DNA from: Catonia carolina
Lineage: Eukaryota > Arthropoda > Insecta > Hemiptera > Achilidae
Length of the DNA: 64,000 nucleotides
Direction: 5' to 3'
Assembly (NCBI GenBank): GCA_035578175.1
Contig: JAQMRL010000044.1
Span: 1 to 64,000, forward strand
Shown: positions 48,774 to 59,900 of the stretch, piece after piece
Numbering within the stretch: the stretch's first letter is position 1
Layout of the letters: each line of letters starts with the position of its first letter
Translations under genes and position numbers: made by a program
The notes under the pieces: generated by a model
Told to the model about the DNA's origin: nothing
Databases searched by the model: none
The model's input: the letters and a program-made list of their open reading frames with translations, nothing else

Positions 48774-49913
48774 CTAGCAGGCGAAACATTTACGAAGTTG
48801 GAAGATTTGTTTATGTCGTTCTTCAACGGACATAGCGAGAAATTCGTTGCAATTGAAAACGTTGTGGTTAGGTGAACCACAAAACTGACATTTATAGAGC
48901 GACTCGTTATTTGTATTAGCTGGATTACTGCCTAATAAGAATGAATGTTGTTTTTTAGGCAGTGTCGGAGACAGCGGTTGTTTACGTGAAACCGGTTTGT
49001 GAACTGCCGGTTTATCGAGATTGGATTTACTTGTATGCGAAGAGCTAGCATTATCGATAGACTGATCAGAGTTGAGTAACTCGAACGAATGCATTTTAGA
49101 TGTAACGAAAGACATTAAAGCTTCGTAAGAAGGAACGCTTGCAGAAGAATTCTGATCCTCAAAGGCTTGTTTAGTAATTGGATCCAAGTTGGAATAAGCA
49201 ATTTCGAACAACAGATATTCAAGAAGGTTGATGTCTAGTATCCGTAAAGCACCGATAGAAGATTCGTGTACGTTTAAAAATGTTTTAACAACTGATAATT
49301 GGGCGTTTCCGACTTAATGAAATTGAAAACTTGAGTTAAATGCACATTGGCGATTCGCCTAGCGTTCGAGTACCGATCGAGGATTAAATTATAAGCTAAT
49401 ATATAATTATCAGCTGACAGAGGTAAATGTTCAATCAACCGCAGTGGTTCGTTGGTTAAAGAACAACGTAAATAATGCAGCTTTTGTACAGAAGATAATT
49501 CATTATTGTTATGAATTAAATCGTTAAACAGACTTATGAAGTTTTGAAATTTAGTAATATCCCCATCATAGGTAACCAATGCGAGGTAACTGAACTAATG
49601 GTGGGTTATTGTTTTTGACTTGGTTTGTAATAATTACAGTATTATCTAACGACTGAATCAATTTTTGAGCGGTATTGATCAATTGAAAGTATTTATTCTC
49701 AAAGGTAGTACGTTCGATTTCAAAATTTTTGTCAGGTTGTAGCAATTCGATTTTAGTTTGAATTTGCTCAAAGTCAGACCAGACATCTGCAAATTTATCT
49801 AGCCGTAATTTAACTTGAGTGATTTCAGCGTCAGAGTTGAGAAAATTGTCAAAACGAATTAAATGATTATTAATAACCTCACGTTTTTTAAGTAAGGCCT
49901 TGTAGTCGTCCAT
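48774..49913 (-). pseudogene. gag: BEL/Pao gag, broken by two frameshifts and one stop
   Basis: This encodes the structural Gag part that would package element RNA. The start is the ATG at 49911-49913, giving MDDYKALLKKREVI, a leucine/lysine-rich, probably coiled-coil N-terminus. A middle region (TYDGDITKFQNFISLFNDLI) matches the Gag-like domain usual in BEL/Pao elements (I recall DUF1759), but lies in a different frame from both sides: shifts occur near 49580 and near 49300. The C-terminal part has a CX2CX4HX4C zinc knuckle (about 48849-48890). A second knuckle begins CFAC and is cut by TAG at 48774-48776. Downstream of that stop the same frame continues into pol with a further Cys/His motif, so gag and pol were one frame. 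The three lesions contrast with near-identical LTRs. Confidence 0.85.
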
Positions 49914-50394
49914 GGTGAAAGAAATAAATGAATAAATTAACAAACAAACGCAGATTGAAAAAACGTAAACAAAAAACATATGATTGAAATTAGGTTACTG
50001 TGTAACGACGCGGTATGAATGCAGACGATAGAGAACGAGCGATGAAGCCAGTTTGGAATAGAAACTGGATTGTCGAGTTGAGAGAGAGAGGCGGAGCGAT
50101 TCTGCGCAGTGCAGCTTTTGACTTGTTGTAGACGAAGCAGAAATAAGATGGCGTCGAATGACAACTTGTGAGCACATCGAAGGGACGACACAAAGGAATG
50201 CTTGTGACGTCACGAACGTAAGCGTGGTTGCTCCCTATAACACTGTATAGCCAACAGCGCAACACGAAACAGCCAAGCCTTAACACGCATATAACACAAT
50301 GAACGAAGACAGTTACACAATATGTAATGACGAATTTAGTAAAATAATATAGATAAATAATTGACTGTATCCACAATTACTGATAACATCCGCA
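49914..50394 (-). other. BEL/Pao untranslated leader
   Basis: About 480 bp between the primer-binding site and the gag ATG. Open frames here are short and lack family motifs. It is presumably the RNA leader, including packaging signals that cannot be recognised by eye. Confidence 0.6.
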
Positions 50395-50408
50395 GCCCGC
50401 GAGGACCA
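50395..50408 (-). promoter_or_regulatory. Candidate tRNA primer-binding site
   Basis: Two bases inside the 5' LTR the minus strand reads TGGTCCTCGCGGGC. It starts with TGG, complementary to the CCA end of a tRNA, at the expected position. I could not assign the tRNA. GAGGACCAAA from this site also occurs within each LTR (near 43446 and 50526). Confidence 0.5.
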
Positions 50409-50410
50409 AA

Positions 50411-51134
50411 TGTTAAATATAGTAAGCAATGTTGTAGTTTCGGAAACAATAAAAACATTAAAGGATTATCCACGCCGAATGATCCTTTAACGCAGAACAA
50501 ATAGACAAATAAACGATAGAAATCCAGAGGACCAAATTGCTTATAAAGGCGCCAGCAATTACAGCGAAACGACTTAGAAAGTGCACGAGATAGTTAAAAC
50601 AATTAAAGGTAACTGACAAAAGGGTTAGGAAATAGATAACACAAGGAATCGACATACAATGAAAATCACACACTATTGAACTACATATGCAATACACAAG
50701 CCAACACTCACCTGAATTAAACTTGAAGATACACTTGAGTACACCGCGCGGTGCATAGAACGAACAGACGCTAAAAAACAATTGCAAACAAGCGATTATT
50801 TCCCAATAAAAGTACATGAGCCAACACATTTATAGCTCACACGACACACACGAGCAATGCACAGAGTTCTCGACATGAGATACGATGAAAGTTAATAGAA
50901 CGAAAAACTTGTAAAAACGAATGGCGTACCCCACGCCATGAGGCGAAGAACCGGCAAGCGCGCCCACATAGTACACATGCAGAAACAACAATGAGTGATT
51001 TTACAGGAAGGAAATGAGTTAGGTGGAGGGGAGAAATACGTAATCAGTGATGTCAGAGGAAATATTTGGTAGATTTGAAGGATTAGCGTAGCGGGAATAA
51101 TGAACTATTTTGTCAGTACGGACTGGCGTTAACA
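50411..51134 (-). repeat. 5' LTR of the BEL/Pao element
   Basis: 724 bp, nearly identical to the other LTR. As the element is on the minus strand, this copy would drive transcription. A TATAAAT box lies on the minus strand at 50828-50834, and a donor-like AGGTGAGT follows within the LTR near 50706. A 123-codon open frame inside each LTR is probably not coding. Confidence 0.95.
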
Positions 51135-51841
51135 TTCCCTAATAGTTTTTTTAAACATATGATAAAAATGTTTGTAAGTAGTGTAATATATGACATATTT
51201 GAATTTTTAAGTAATAGTAAATGTTCGTGTATTAGTGTATAAAAGTGTATATTTTTGTAATATTTTATATACTTACAAACGACCAGTTTATTGCATATTT
51301 GTGTTAAATTTTGAATTACGAGGAAACATTTATAATCCTTGAACACTAATTAGTGTAAAAATTGTATTAGTGTATATCATACTATAAACGGTTTTGTAGT
51401 GTATAGTGTTCGTAAGTGTATATAAGAATACATTTTATTTGTATTATTATTAGTATTCATATATAATTGTTATTGTATAATTGTGTATATAATATGTAAA
51501 ACAATAACTGTTTGTCTGTGTATATTCCTTTATAGTTTTCTTATACAGAAACAGTTCAAAAAGTATGTTATTAGTGTAATAATATACTTATTTAAATAAT
51601 AATGTATGTTCGGGTATTAGTGTGTATGTGTGAAAGTTTTTTTCGTTTATTTAGATATAAACGACTAGTTCAATTTATTCGTGTGTGTAAGTGTGAAATA
51701 CGCGGAAGAACTTAAATAGTTTTTAACACTAATTAGTGTAAAAAATTGTATGAGTGTATATGACTATAAACGTTTTATTAGTTAATAGTTTATGCAAGTA
51801 AATATAAAAATAATTAATATTTGTATTAGTATTAGTATTAA
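51135..51841 (+). repeat. Diverged satellite array
   Basis: About two monomers in plus orientation between the BEL/Pao element and the TTAA element. They start with the second TTCCC and end with TTAA at 51838-51841. Confidence 0.88.
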
Positions 51842-53504
51842 GATTCAACTATACAGCTGAGCGCTGGTTGTAATAACGCGATTTTCTGTCATGTTGCTGC
51901 ACACAAATCTCGTATACGGACTCATTTCTCTCGACGAATTTTGGACAGCATGGGCCCTAGACCTTTTAAAAATTGGCTTACTTTTTAAAAAATCGATTTT
52001 CCACTGCGTTTTCTTTTTATGAAGGGATTTCCTATTAAATGCCAATTCTTTAATTAAACATCGATTAAAGTATTTGAAAATTTTGCTGGCTTTCAATTAA
52101 TAACAGAATTCTAAATTAGTTTTTTTTTTTTAAATTCCTAGTAGTTTTGATGGAAAACGCGCACGAAAATTGTGTGACGTCACGATTTTTTCTTATGTTA
52201 TGCAGCGTTAGTTAGTTGAACTGGTTACTCATCAGACAGCGCAACGAGCGGTAACGGATTTTACTACTCCCACTTCTTCCACTAGCCTTCCCCTCACGGC
52301 GTATGTTAACGAGAAATGTCACATAGTACGTGCACTTAAGTAGACCTAATCTGTTATGTTATTTTTCAGTTAATTTTGCAGTATACATAAAGATGAGTTT
52401 TTCGCGATGTCTCCTTCAACCAAATAAACAAGTTCAATTCTTGTAAATTTTTAGCATTGTGCCTACGGCCAGATATCGGAAAATTTAAAAGTGTTAGGGT
52501 TTAATAGGATTTTTTAAAATAATACATGATATGTTACAGCCTATTATGTTCTGTTATATTTGTTTTGGTTTTGAGTGACATTCATAATAACTTATAAACA
52601 CATTTGCTTTTATTCAAGCAATACAGTACCTATATCCTATCTAACCACTAATTACAGCTACTATTACTACATATTTTATAAATACTACGATTTTATACTG
52701 TTACGTAATATTTATTACGCTTGTTTCATTTAGCATAAAAATGTGTGCAATCTGAAGTAATTTAGGTGACAGTGATACATAATATTTTGATATGGCGCTC
52801 TCCTTTGTTATCAAATAAACGCGATTTCCTTTGTCTGGACAAAATTGCTAGTTTCAAAGTAATTAATAAAATATTAATTTATTCAGTACTAGGTAATTAT
52901 TTCTTACATTTGACTCCAAAAACAGTTCAGTAATAATTTCCAAAATACAATATAGTACAATCTTATTTACTTTCCTGGGCGCTATCGTTGGATTTATACA
53001 AAAAAAAATCTGGTGTGAAACACACGACTTTCTCTTGTCAATGTAAAAACCCATATTTATAACCTTTATTTCATCATTAGTAAACAACGGTAAATGAAAA
53101 TTATCTAATTTTAATCATGAGTGAATGAAGCAAAATTAAAATCAATCTGTTAAACTGCGGAAAATCACCAATTTTCGCTAAAATAGTCTCTGTAAAGAAA
53201 AACGTTTGAAATAAAAGTTGTTGATCTTTTTATTCCCGATAACTTTTATACATTTTTGTCATAACTTCTAAGGCTACTACGGCTTTAATATTAAAAATCC
53301 CATTTCCTACCGATTTTGATGAAGAAATACAGAAAATCACTGACTGACGCTAAACGTTGTACAAAATATGTTTGAAAGAAAAGTTGTAGGTTTTTTTAAT
53401 GTTCTACAACTTTAATTTTTTACACTTTTTCTCTATAATGCATACGAGGTGTGGCTATTAAATAACGAGACTGAAGTAAAAAAAATTATTTTTATTTTAT
53501 ACAT

Positions 53505-53720
53505 AATCACTTGTTGTCACCTTCAATATACACTCCTTCTCTATCCCTACAACGCTCCATGCGAATTTTCCATTGTTGGAAACAGTGCTGGAAGTCATCT
53601 TCCGTCAGCTTCTTCAGGACAAATGTAGGATACCGCTCAAAAATGTTTGAAATGAAGCTCGCAAAAATGTTTGTACTGACACTTTGTACGCGACTGAAAA
53701 TGACCTAAATTTTTGTGAAA
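53505..53720 (-). pseudogene. Mariner transposase C-terminal fragment, opposite arm
   Basis: Minus-strand translation gives FVLKKLTEDDFQHCFQQWK and RMERCRDREGVYIEGDNK, the last 40 or so residues of a mariner transposase, then a terminal inverted repeat. Sequence farther inward is degraded. Confidence 0.75.
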
Positions 53721-54080
53721 CTATAATAACATGTGATTAAACGTAGTTTTTTACTTATGATCCGGAAACGAAGCGCCAATCCATGTACAGGAAGAGCCGA
53801 ACTTGACCGAGAGCTAAAAAGCTCGAATGAGCAAGTCAAAATTTAAAGCAATGATGATTGTCTTTTTTTATATCCATGGGATTGTGTACCTTCACTGGGT
53901 TCCTGAAGGTTAAATAATTAATCAATATTACTACCTTCAGGTACTTTCTAAACTTCGTCAAAGAGTAAGGAAAAACGCCCCGAAAAGTGGAAAGATGAAT
54001 CATGTGTTCTCCACAAAGACAATGCGCCAGCTCATTCCGCGTTAACTGCCAAGAGGTTCCTAGCCAAAAACAACATCTCA

Positions 54081-54329
54081 GTGTTAGAACATCCACCTTA
54101 TTCACCAGATCTTGCACCATGTGACTTTTACCTGTTCCCTAAGAAGGTGAAATCTGCATTAAAAGGGACAAGATTTGAGTCTGTGGAAGCTGTAAAAGAG
54201 AAAGCGGCTCGTGTCCTGAAGGAGCTGAGAGAAGGTGACTTCCAGCACTGTTTCCAACTATGGAAAATTCGCATGGAGCGTTGTAGGGATAGAGAAAGAG
54301 TGTATATTAAAGGGTATAAAAGGGTATAA
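54081..54329 (+). pseudogene. Mariner transposase C-terminal fragment
   Basis: An 82-codon open frame, preceded by in-phase homologous sequence from about 54020. It contains the DD34D mariner block around PPYSPDLAPCDFYLFPKKVK, where the D before FYLFP is the third catalytic acid of the family, followed by LKGTRFESVEAVKEKA and the C-terminal FQHCFQLWKIRMERC. It ends at a stop within a GGGTATAA tandem stretch near 54315-54335. It is a remnant of about one third of the protein. Confidence 0.8.
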
Positions 54330-54439
54330 GGGTATGTATAAAATTAAAATTAAATTTTTTACATCGTAAGTATCGTTATAATAGCCACACCTCGTATTAA
54401 GGCGGAAACTTTAAAAAAATGATTTACCACCAGAGCACA

Positions 54440-54830
54440 GGCCTCTCAATAATTTCACCTAACATGGCGCTTACTCTATCTTTTAGAGCACAAAAATTTA
54501 GTTAATGAGGCGATTTAAAAAAAATCGTAGTAGCCGTTTCCGAGGAAATCGCAAAAAGTGAAAATTTGCACGAGTTAACTACTTCTTCCGGTTGACTGAT
54601 CTTATGAAATTTTTATTTGTGTCGGGTCCTCTTATGGTACCTAACTTACGTGGTAAGTTCCAACTTTGCAATTCTATTCTTGGGATATTTTGTTCATACG
54701 TGCGCGCGCACACACATTGGAGACCAATCGCTAAAACCATGTTTTTTGAGTTCGGGGACCTGAAAACGTGTGGTATCCCTTGAAGACTCTATTTCAAAAG
54801 TGGATATTAAAACAATACTTTCCCTTTCTA
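54440..54830. repeat. Internal module, copy 1
   Basis: Shares, in the same order as copy 2: an AATTTCACCTAACATGGCGC-like start, AAATCGCAAAAAGTGAAAA, CTTCCGGTTGAC (54585-54596), GTGTCGGGTCC, a CA-rich tract near 54710 and GGACCTGAAAACGTG. Non-coding in appearance. Confidence 0.7.
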
Positions 54831-55644
54831 TGTAATTATATTTATACAGGGAAAAAAAAGTAAAAATAGGGAAACTTATACAGACTTTGGTATGCCATTA
54901 CTGAAGCGATAACATATTGAAAACGTAAAGTTGTCAAAACAGGGTGGACCTCCTCAAAGACGATATCTTAAATGGCCCAAATCATGTATTTTTTGGGAAC
55001 CACTAGATTTGTCCTAAGTTTGGTTACTTTTGCGAACATACTGGTATAAAAGGAACCAGTCTAATTTGCTGCCCGACCTGAAATTTTGTGGGCTATTTCA
55101 ACTCACTGAAGAAGCAACTCGCTGTCAGCTTGAATTCCTACAGCCTTTTAAATGATATAGACAGGAACTTTGGTGATCACTACAACCACGCAGTGGCAAA
55201 ATTCACTGGTGGGAAAAGAACTTTACAAGGCTTAGAAGTTACGAGGCGAGGTATCAAGGAGCGGTAGTGCAACGCAATTCAGTGATGACACACTATAAAT
55301 TACATAAGTCATTGCTGAGCTGCAACCCTGGAATGTTTTCAAAAAATACATTCTTGAAAAGAAAAAAGAATGTACATCAATACAGGGAAAGAAGAAAAAG
55401 GAAAGAAAAACCCTACCAAGTTTTATTTTCGGCTGAAACGTCGCAGACTGATAAACATAACGGCCGTAATTTACAGCGCCCTAACTTGTCATCGGTGGTC
55501 ACTTTGAAGAGGAACGAAACCGCTTTCTAACTAGTCTGAATATCGATGCAATTCAGCGACAGCAACTTGCAGAAAGGACGATGCTTCCGTGTCACTAAGC
55601 CGAGTAGCTTGAAGAGCGCAGAAAACGGATCTATTCTTCTTCGT

Positions 55645-56055
55645 TCGGCAGCCTCACCAAGAATTTCAGCAAACATAGCGCCTACCCTATCTCGTAGAGC
55701 ATAACAATTTTTGTAAACCAGGCGATTTTTTAAAAAAAATCGTAGGACCAGTTTTTGAGAAAATCGCAAAAAAGTGAAAAATTACACGAATAAATTACTA
55801 CTTCCGGTTGACCGATTTTGATTAAAATGTTTGTGTCGGGTCCGGTAGTAGTGTCTAACTTAGTTTAAGTTTCAAGTTCGTACGAGGTTCCGTTCTTGAG
55901 ATATTCTGTTCACACACACACACGCACACAGCCCAATCGCTAAAAACTGTTGAATTGCGAAGTTATGTTTTTTTGGGTTCAAGGGTCTGAAAACGTGTAG
56001 ATCCGGTGAAAACTCGATTTCGAAAAATCGACATGAAAACAATACATTCCTTCCT
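55645..56055. repeat. Internal module, copy 2
   Basis: Diverged direct copy of 54440-54830, offset by about 1.2 kb, with CTTCCGGTTGAC at 55801-55812 and (CA)n near 55913. It overlaps an 80-codon minus-strand open frame (GEAAERRRIDPFSALFKLLG) that I do not take as a gene. Confidence 0.7.
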
Positions 56056-56989
56056 ATATATTTATATAGGCAAGAGAAAATAAAAATATCGTAAAAATTA
56101 AAAAATATTGTGAATTTATCTTTAGTGTTTGAGATGTTTATGGAAACTGGTAATGTTTAGAAAATAACGTAAGGGTTCAACACATTTTTTTTGGATAGAA
56201 ACTGCTAAATTCCCAACAAATTGTATACCATTGGATGGAGAAAACACTACATTTCAATATTTTGCAAAAATCCGGAAACGTGAAAATTTTCAATATTTTC
56301 CGTTCCGTACCCTTAGGTACATGTACTTGTAAATTTGTTTGCAATTTTATTGTCCAACTAATTTAGCCTAATTGGGGATGAATTATTTATTTATGACATA
56401 ACTAATTTGGCACATATACATCTGTAAATCAGAATGTTATCGTATTTAGTTATATGATTTTTAATTTGATTTTTTGAGAATATATCAGTGTGGTAATCAT
56501 TGACTTTATATTGTAAATTTGAATATACGAGTATTTGCCACGTCAAACAATACTACCTATAGGCCTATTGTTCAGAATTTGGGTTATCTACAAAATCAAT
56601 CTTTTACTGTACCTAATAAAGTTGTAGGTACTTCCATTACCAAACAATACAATTAATCAGTCACAAGCTAAATGTATAACTGAGTAAGAAATTTCGTTAC
56701 ATCATTTATTGATGTGTTCATAAATCAATCGTTAAGTTACATTTACACAGAACAGAATACTGAATTACGCTATTTTAGGCTTTGTGTGGGTGGATATGTA
56801 TTTTCGGACTCCCTCGATCTCTCTCTACATGCATAACCAGTTGTGAAGTAGTGGGGAGAATGGTTTTGTAGGGGAAATGCGTCGTGTTAGAACGTACGGA
56901 CGCACATAAACACGCACACGTAAACACACGACTATTGCTAACTGATGATTCATAAAACGCTCAAAACAAGACTGCTATATAGTTGAATC

Positions 56990-59900
56990 TTAATACGTAA
57001 CTATTAGTGTAAAATTGTGTTTATACAATGTAAAACATTTAGTGTATGTATGTGTACGATCCTTTATAGTTTTTTTACACAGAAACAGTTCAAAAAGTAT
57101 GTAATTTGTGTAATAATATACTTAGTTCAATTTTTAAGTAATAGTGTATGTTCGTGTATTAGTGCATAAAAGTATATATTTTTATTTTTGGGTTATTTAG
57201 TTATAAAAGTCCATTTCATTCCAAATGTCTGTGTAAGCGTGAATTAAGCGGCAAAGTTTGAATAGTCTTTGAACACAAATTAGTGTAAAAAATTGTTTTA
57301 GTGTTTATTATACTATTAACGTTTTATTAATGTATGGTGTATGTAATAATCATTTTTAGTTCTAGTATTAGTATTGTTAGTATAAAATTATTCGTGTATA
57401 ATTGTGTACATGCTGTGTAAAACAGCTAGTATTTGTTGGGTTACATTCCTTTATAGTTTTTTTTTAATATAACAACAGTACAAAAAGTTTGTAAGTATTG
57501 TAATATATCACATGTTTGAATTTTTACGTAATAGTGTATGTTCGTGTATTAGTGTATAAAAGTGTATAATTTTGTAATATAGTATATCAAACAAACGACC
57601 AGTTTATTGCATATTTGTGTAAAATTGTGAATTACGCGGAAACATTTAAAGTCCTTGAACACTAATTAGTGTAAAAAATTGTATTAGTGTATATCATACT
57701 ATAAAGTTTTATTAGTGTACACTTTAGAGTATGTAAGTGTAAATGAGAATTTATTTTATTTGTATTATATTAGTATTAATATATAACTATTAGTGAATAA
57801 TTCTTTATATACTATGTATAACATAAAGTGTATGTCTGTGTACATTCCTTTATACGTTTTTATGCAGAAAAACTTAAAAAAGTATATAATTAGTGTAATA
57901 AATACTTATTTCAATTTGTTCCTGTATTAGTGTATAAAAGTGTATATATTGTAATTTTTTATTTGGTTCTAAACGTCCATTTCATTTCATATGTGTGTAT
58001 AAGTGTGATTTATGTGGCAAAATTTAAATAGTCCTTGATCACTAACTAGTGTAAAAAATTGTATTAATGTATATAACTATTAACATTTTATTAGTGTATA
58101 GTGTATGCAAGTAAATATAAAAATTATTATTATATGTATTAGTATTAGTATTAATATGTAACTATTAGTGTAAAATTTTGTTTATACAATGTAAAACAAT
58201 TAGTGTATGTCTGTGTACGCTCCTTTATAGTTTTTTGAAGACACAACAGTTCAAAAAGTATGTTAATTTTGTAATAATATACATATTTCAATTTTTAGTG
58301 AATAGTGTATGTTCGTGTATTAGTGTATAAAAGTGTATATTTTTTTAATGACTAAATTAGTTATAAAATTCCATTTCATTTCATATGTCTGTGTAAGCGT
58401 GAGTTACGCGGCAAAATTTAAATGGTCTTTGAACAGAAATTAGTGTAAAAAATTGTTTTAGTGAATATTATATAATAAACGTTTTATTAGTGTATGGTGT
58501 ATGTAATAATAATTTTTAATTCTAGTATAAGTTTTATTAGTATAAAATTATTTTTGTATAATTGTGTACATAGTGTGTAAAAAACTAGTGTGTGTTGCTT
58601 TACATTCCCTTATAGTTTTTGTATATAACAACAGTTCAAAAATTTTGTAAGTAGTGTAATATTTCACATATTTGAATTTTAAGTAATACTGTATGTGTGT
58701 GTATTAGTGTATAAAAATGTATATTTTTGTAATATTTTATATACGTACAAACGACCTTTTTTGCTGCATATTTGTGTAAAATTGTGAATTACGCAGAAAC
58801 ATTTGAAGTCCTTGAACACTAATTAGTGTAAAAAAATGGTATTAGTGTATATCATACTTAAAACGTTTTATTAGTGTATAGTGTATGTTATTGTATATAA
58901 GAATAATCTTTAGTTCGTATTATTAATATTATTTATATATAACTCTAAGTGTAAAATTGTGTATATACTATGTAAAACAATTTGTCCGTGTCTGTGTACA
59001 TTCCTTTATAGTTTTTTTATACAGAAACAGTTCAAAAAGTATGTCATTAGTGTAATAATATACTTATTTCATTTTTTAAGTAAAATGTATGTTCGTGTAT
59101 TACTGTATAAAAGTGTATATATTGTAATTTTTTATTTGCTTATAAACGTCCAGTTCATTTCATATGTGTGTGTAAGTGTGATATATGTAGCAAAATTTAA
59201 AAGTCCTTGAACACTAATTAGTGTAAAAATTTGTATTAGTGTATATAACTATAAACGTTTTATTAGTTTATAGTGTATGCAAGTAAATATAAAAATAATT
59301 AATATTTGCATTAGTATTCTTATTTATATGTATCTATTTGTGTAAAATTGTGTTTATTCCATGTAAAACAATTTGTGTATGTCTGCGTACGCTCCTTTAT
59401 AGTTTTTTTATAACACAACAGTTCAGAAAGTATGTAAATTTTGTAATATTATACATATTTTAATTTTTAAGTAATAGTGTATGTTCGTGTATTAGTGTAT
59501 AAAAGTGTATATTTTGTAATTTTTTTTTAGTTATAAACGACTAGTTCATTTCATATGTGTGTGTAAGTGTGATTTATGTGGCAAGTTTAATAATAGTCCT
59601 TGAACACTAATTAGTGTATAAAATTGTGTTAGTGTATATCATACCATAAACGTTTTATTAGTATATAGTGTATGTAAGTGTATATAAAAATAAATTTTAT
59701 TTGTACTATTATTAGTGTTAATATATAACTATTAGTGTATAATTGTGTATATACTATGTAAAATAAAAAATGTATGTCTTTGTACATTCCTTTATAGTTT
59801 TTATATACAGAAACAATACAAAAAGTATGTAATTAGTGTAATAATATACTTAGTTCAATTTTTAAGTAATAGTGTATGTTCGTGTATTACTGTATAAAAG

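Larger units (their letters stand above)
43331..51134 (-). mobile_element. BEL/Pao LTR retrotransposon, 7.8 kb, young insertion
   Basis: Two direct LTRs of 724 bp start TGTTAAATAT and end GCGTTAACA on the plus strand, and TTCCC is duplicated at 43326-43330 and 51135-51139. The LTRs differ at one position only (43383 A, 50463 G). Coding is on the minus strand in the order gag, protease, reverse transcriptase, RNase H, integrase, which is the BEL/Pao arrangement. pol is open for more than 1300 codons, but gag carries two frameshifts and one nonsense codon. It sits in satellite that continues in register on both sides. Confidence 0.95.
53455..54394. mobile_element. Mariner-derived inverted repeat (two 3' halves head to head)
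   Basis: Both ends read CGAGGTGTGGCTATTA inward and are flanked by TA (53453-53454 and 54395-54396), as for mariner. Each arm carries the transposase C-terminus, not one 5' and one 3' half. The left arm, minus strand about 53505-53720, reads DDFQHCFQQWKIRMERCRDRE. The right arm, plus strand, reads DNAPAHSALTAKRF, then PPYSPDLAPCDFYLFP, then GDFQHCFQLWKIRMERCRDR. The two arms differ at several residues, so they come from two related copies of one family. The right arm holds the second aspartate (DNAPAH) and the YSPDLAPCD region; the N-terminal DNA-binding domain is missing. No functional protein is possible. Confidence 0.8.
51842..56989. mobile_element. 5.1-kb TTAA-flanked element with short inverted ends
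   Basis: TTAA lies at 51838-51841 and 56990-56993. Joining the flanks through one TTAA restores the satellite order GTATTAGTATTAA-TACGTAAC. The ends are inverted: GATTCAACTATACAGC at 51842-51857 and the reverse of GATTCAACTATATAGC at 56974-56989, 15 of 16 matching. TTAA targeting is known for piggyBac, Kolobok and Sola3-type elements. The ends do not look like the usual CCC start of piggyBac. Inside I find no long intact transposase: only short frames, a nested mariner-derived inverted repeat (53455-54394) and two diverged copies of a 400-bp module. It is probably non-autonomous. Confidence 0.7.

Noticed and set aside
49990..50376. 128-codon hydrophobic frame in the BEL/Pao leader
   Set aside because: It sits between primer-binding site and gag, where untranslated leader is expected, and several overlapping frames are open.
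55527..55769. 80-codon minus-strand frame in the TTAA element
   Set aside because: It overlaps a duplicated non-coding module whose other copy does not keep the frame.
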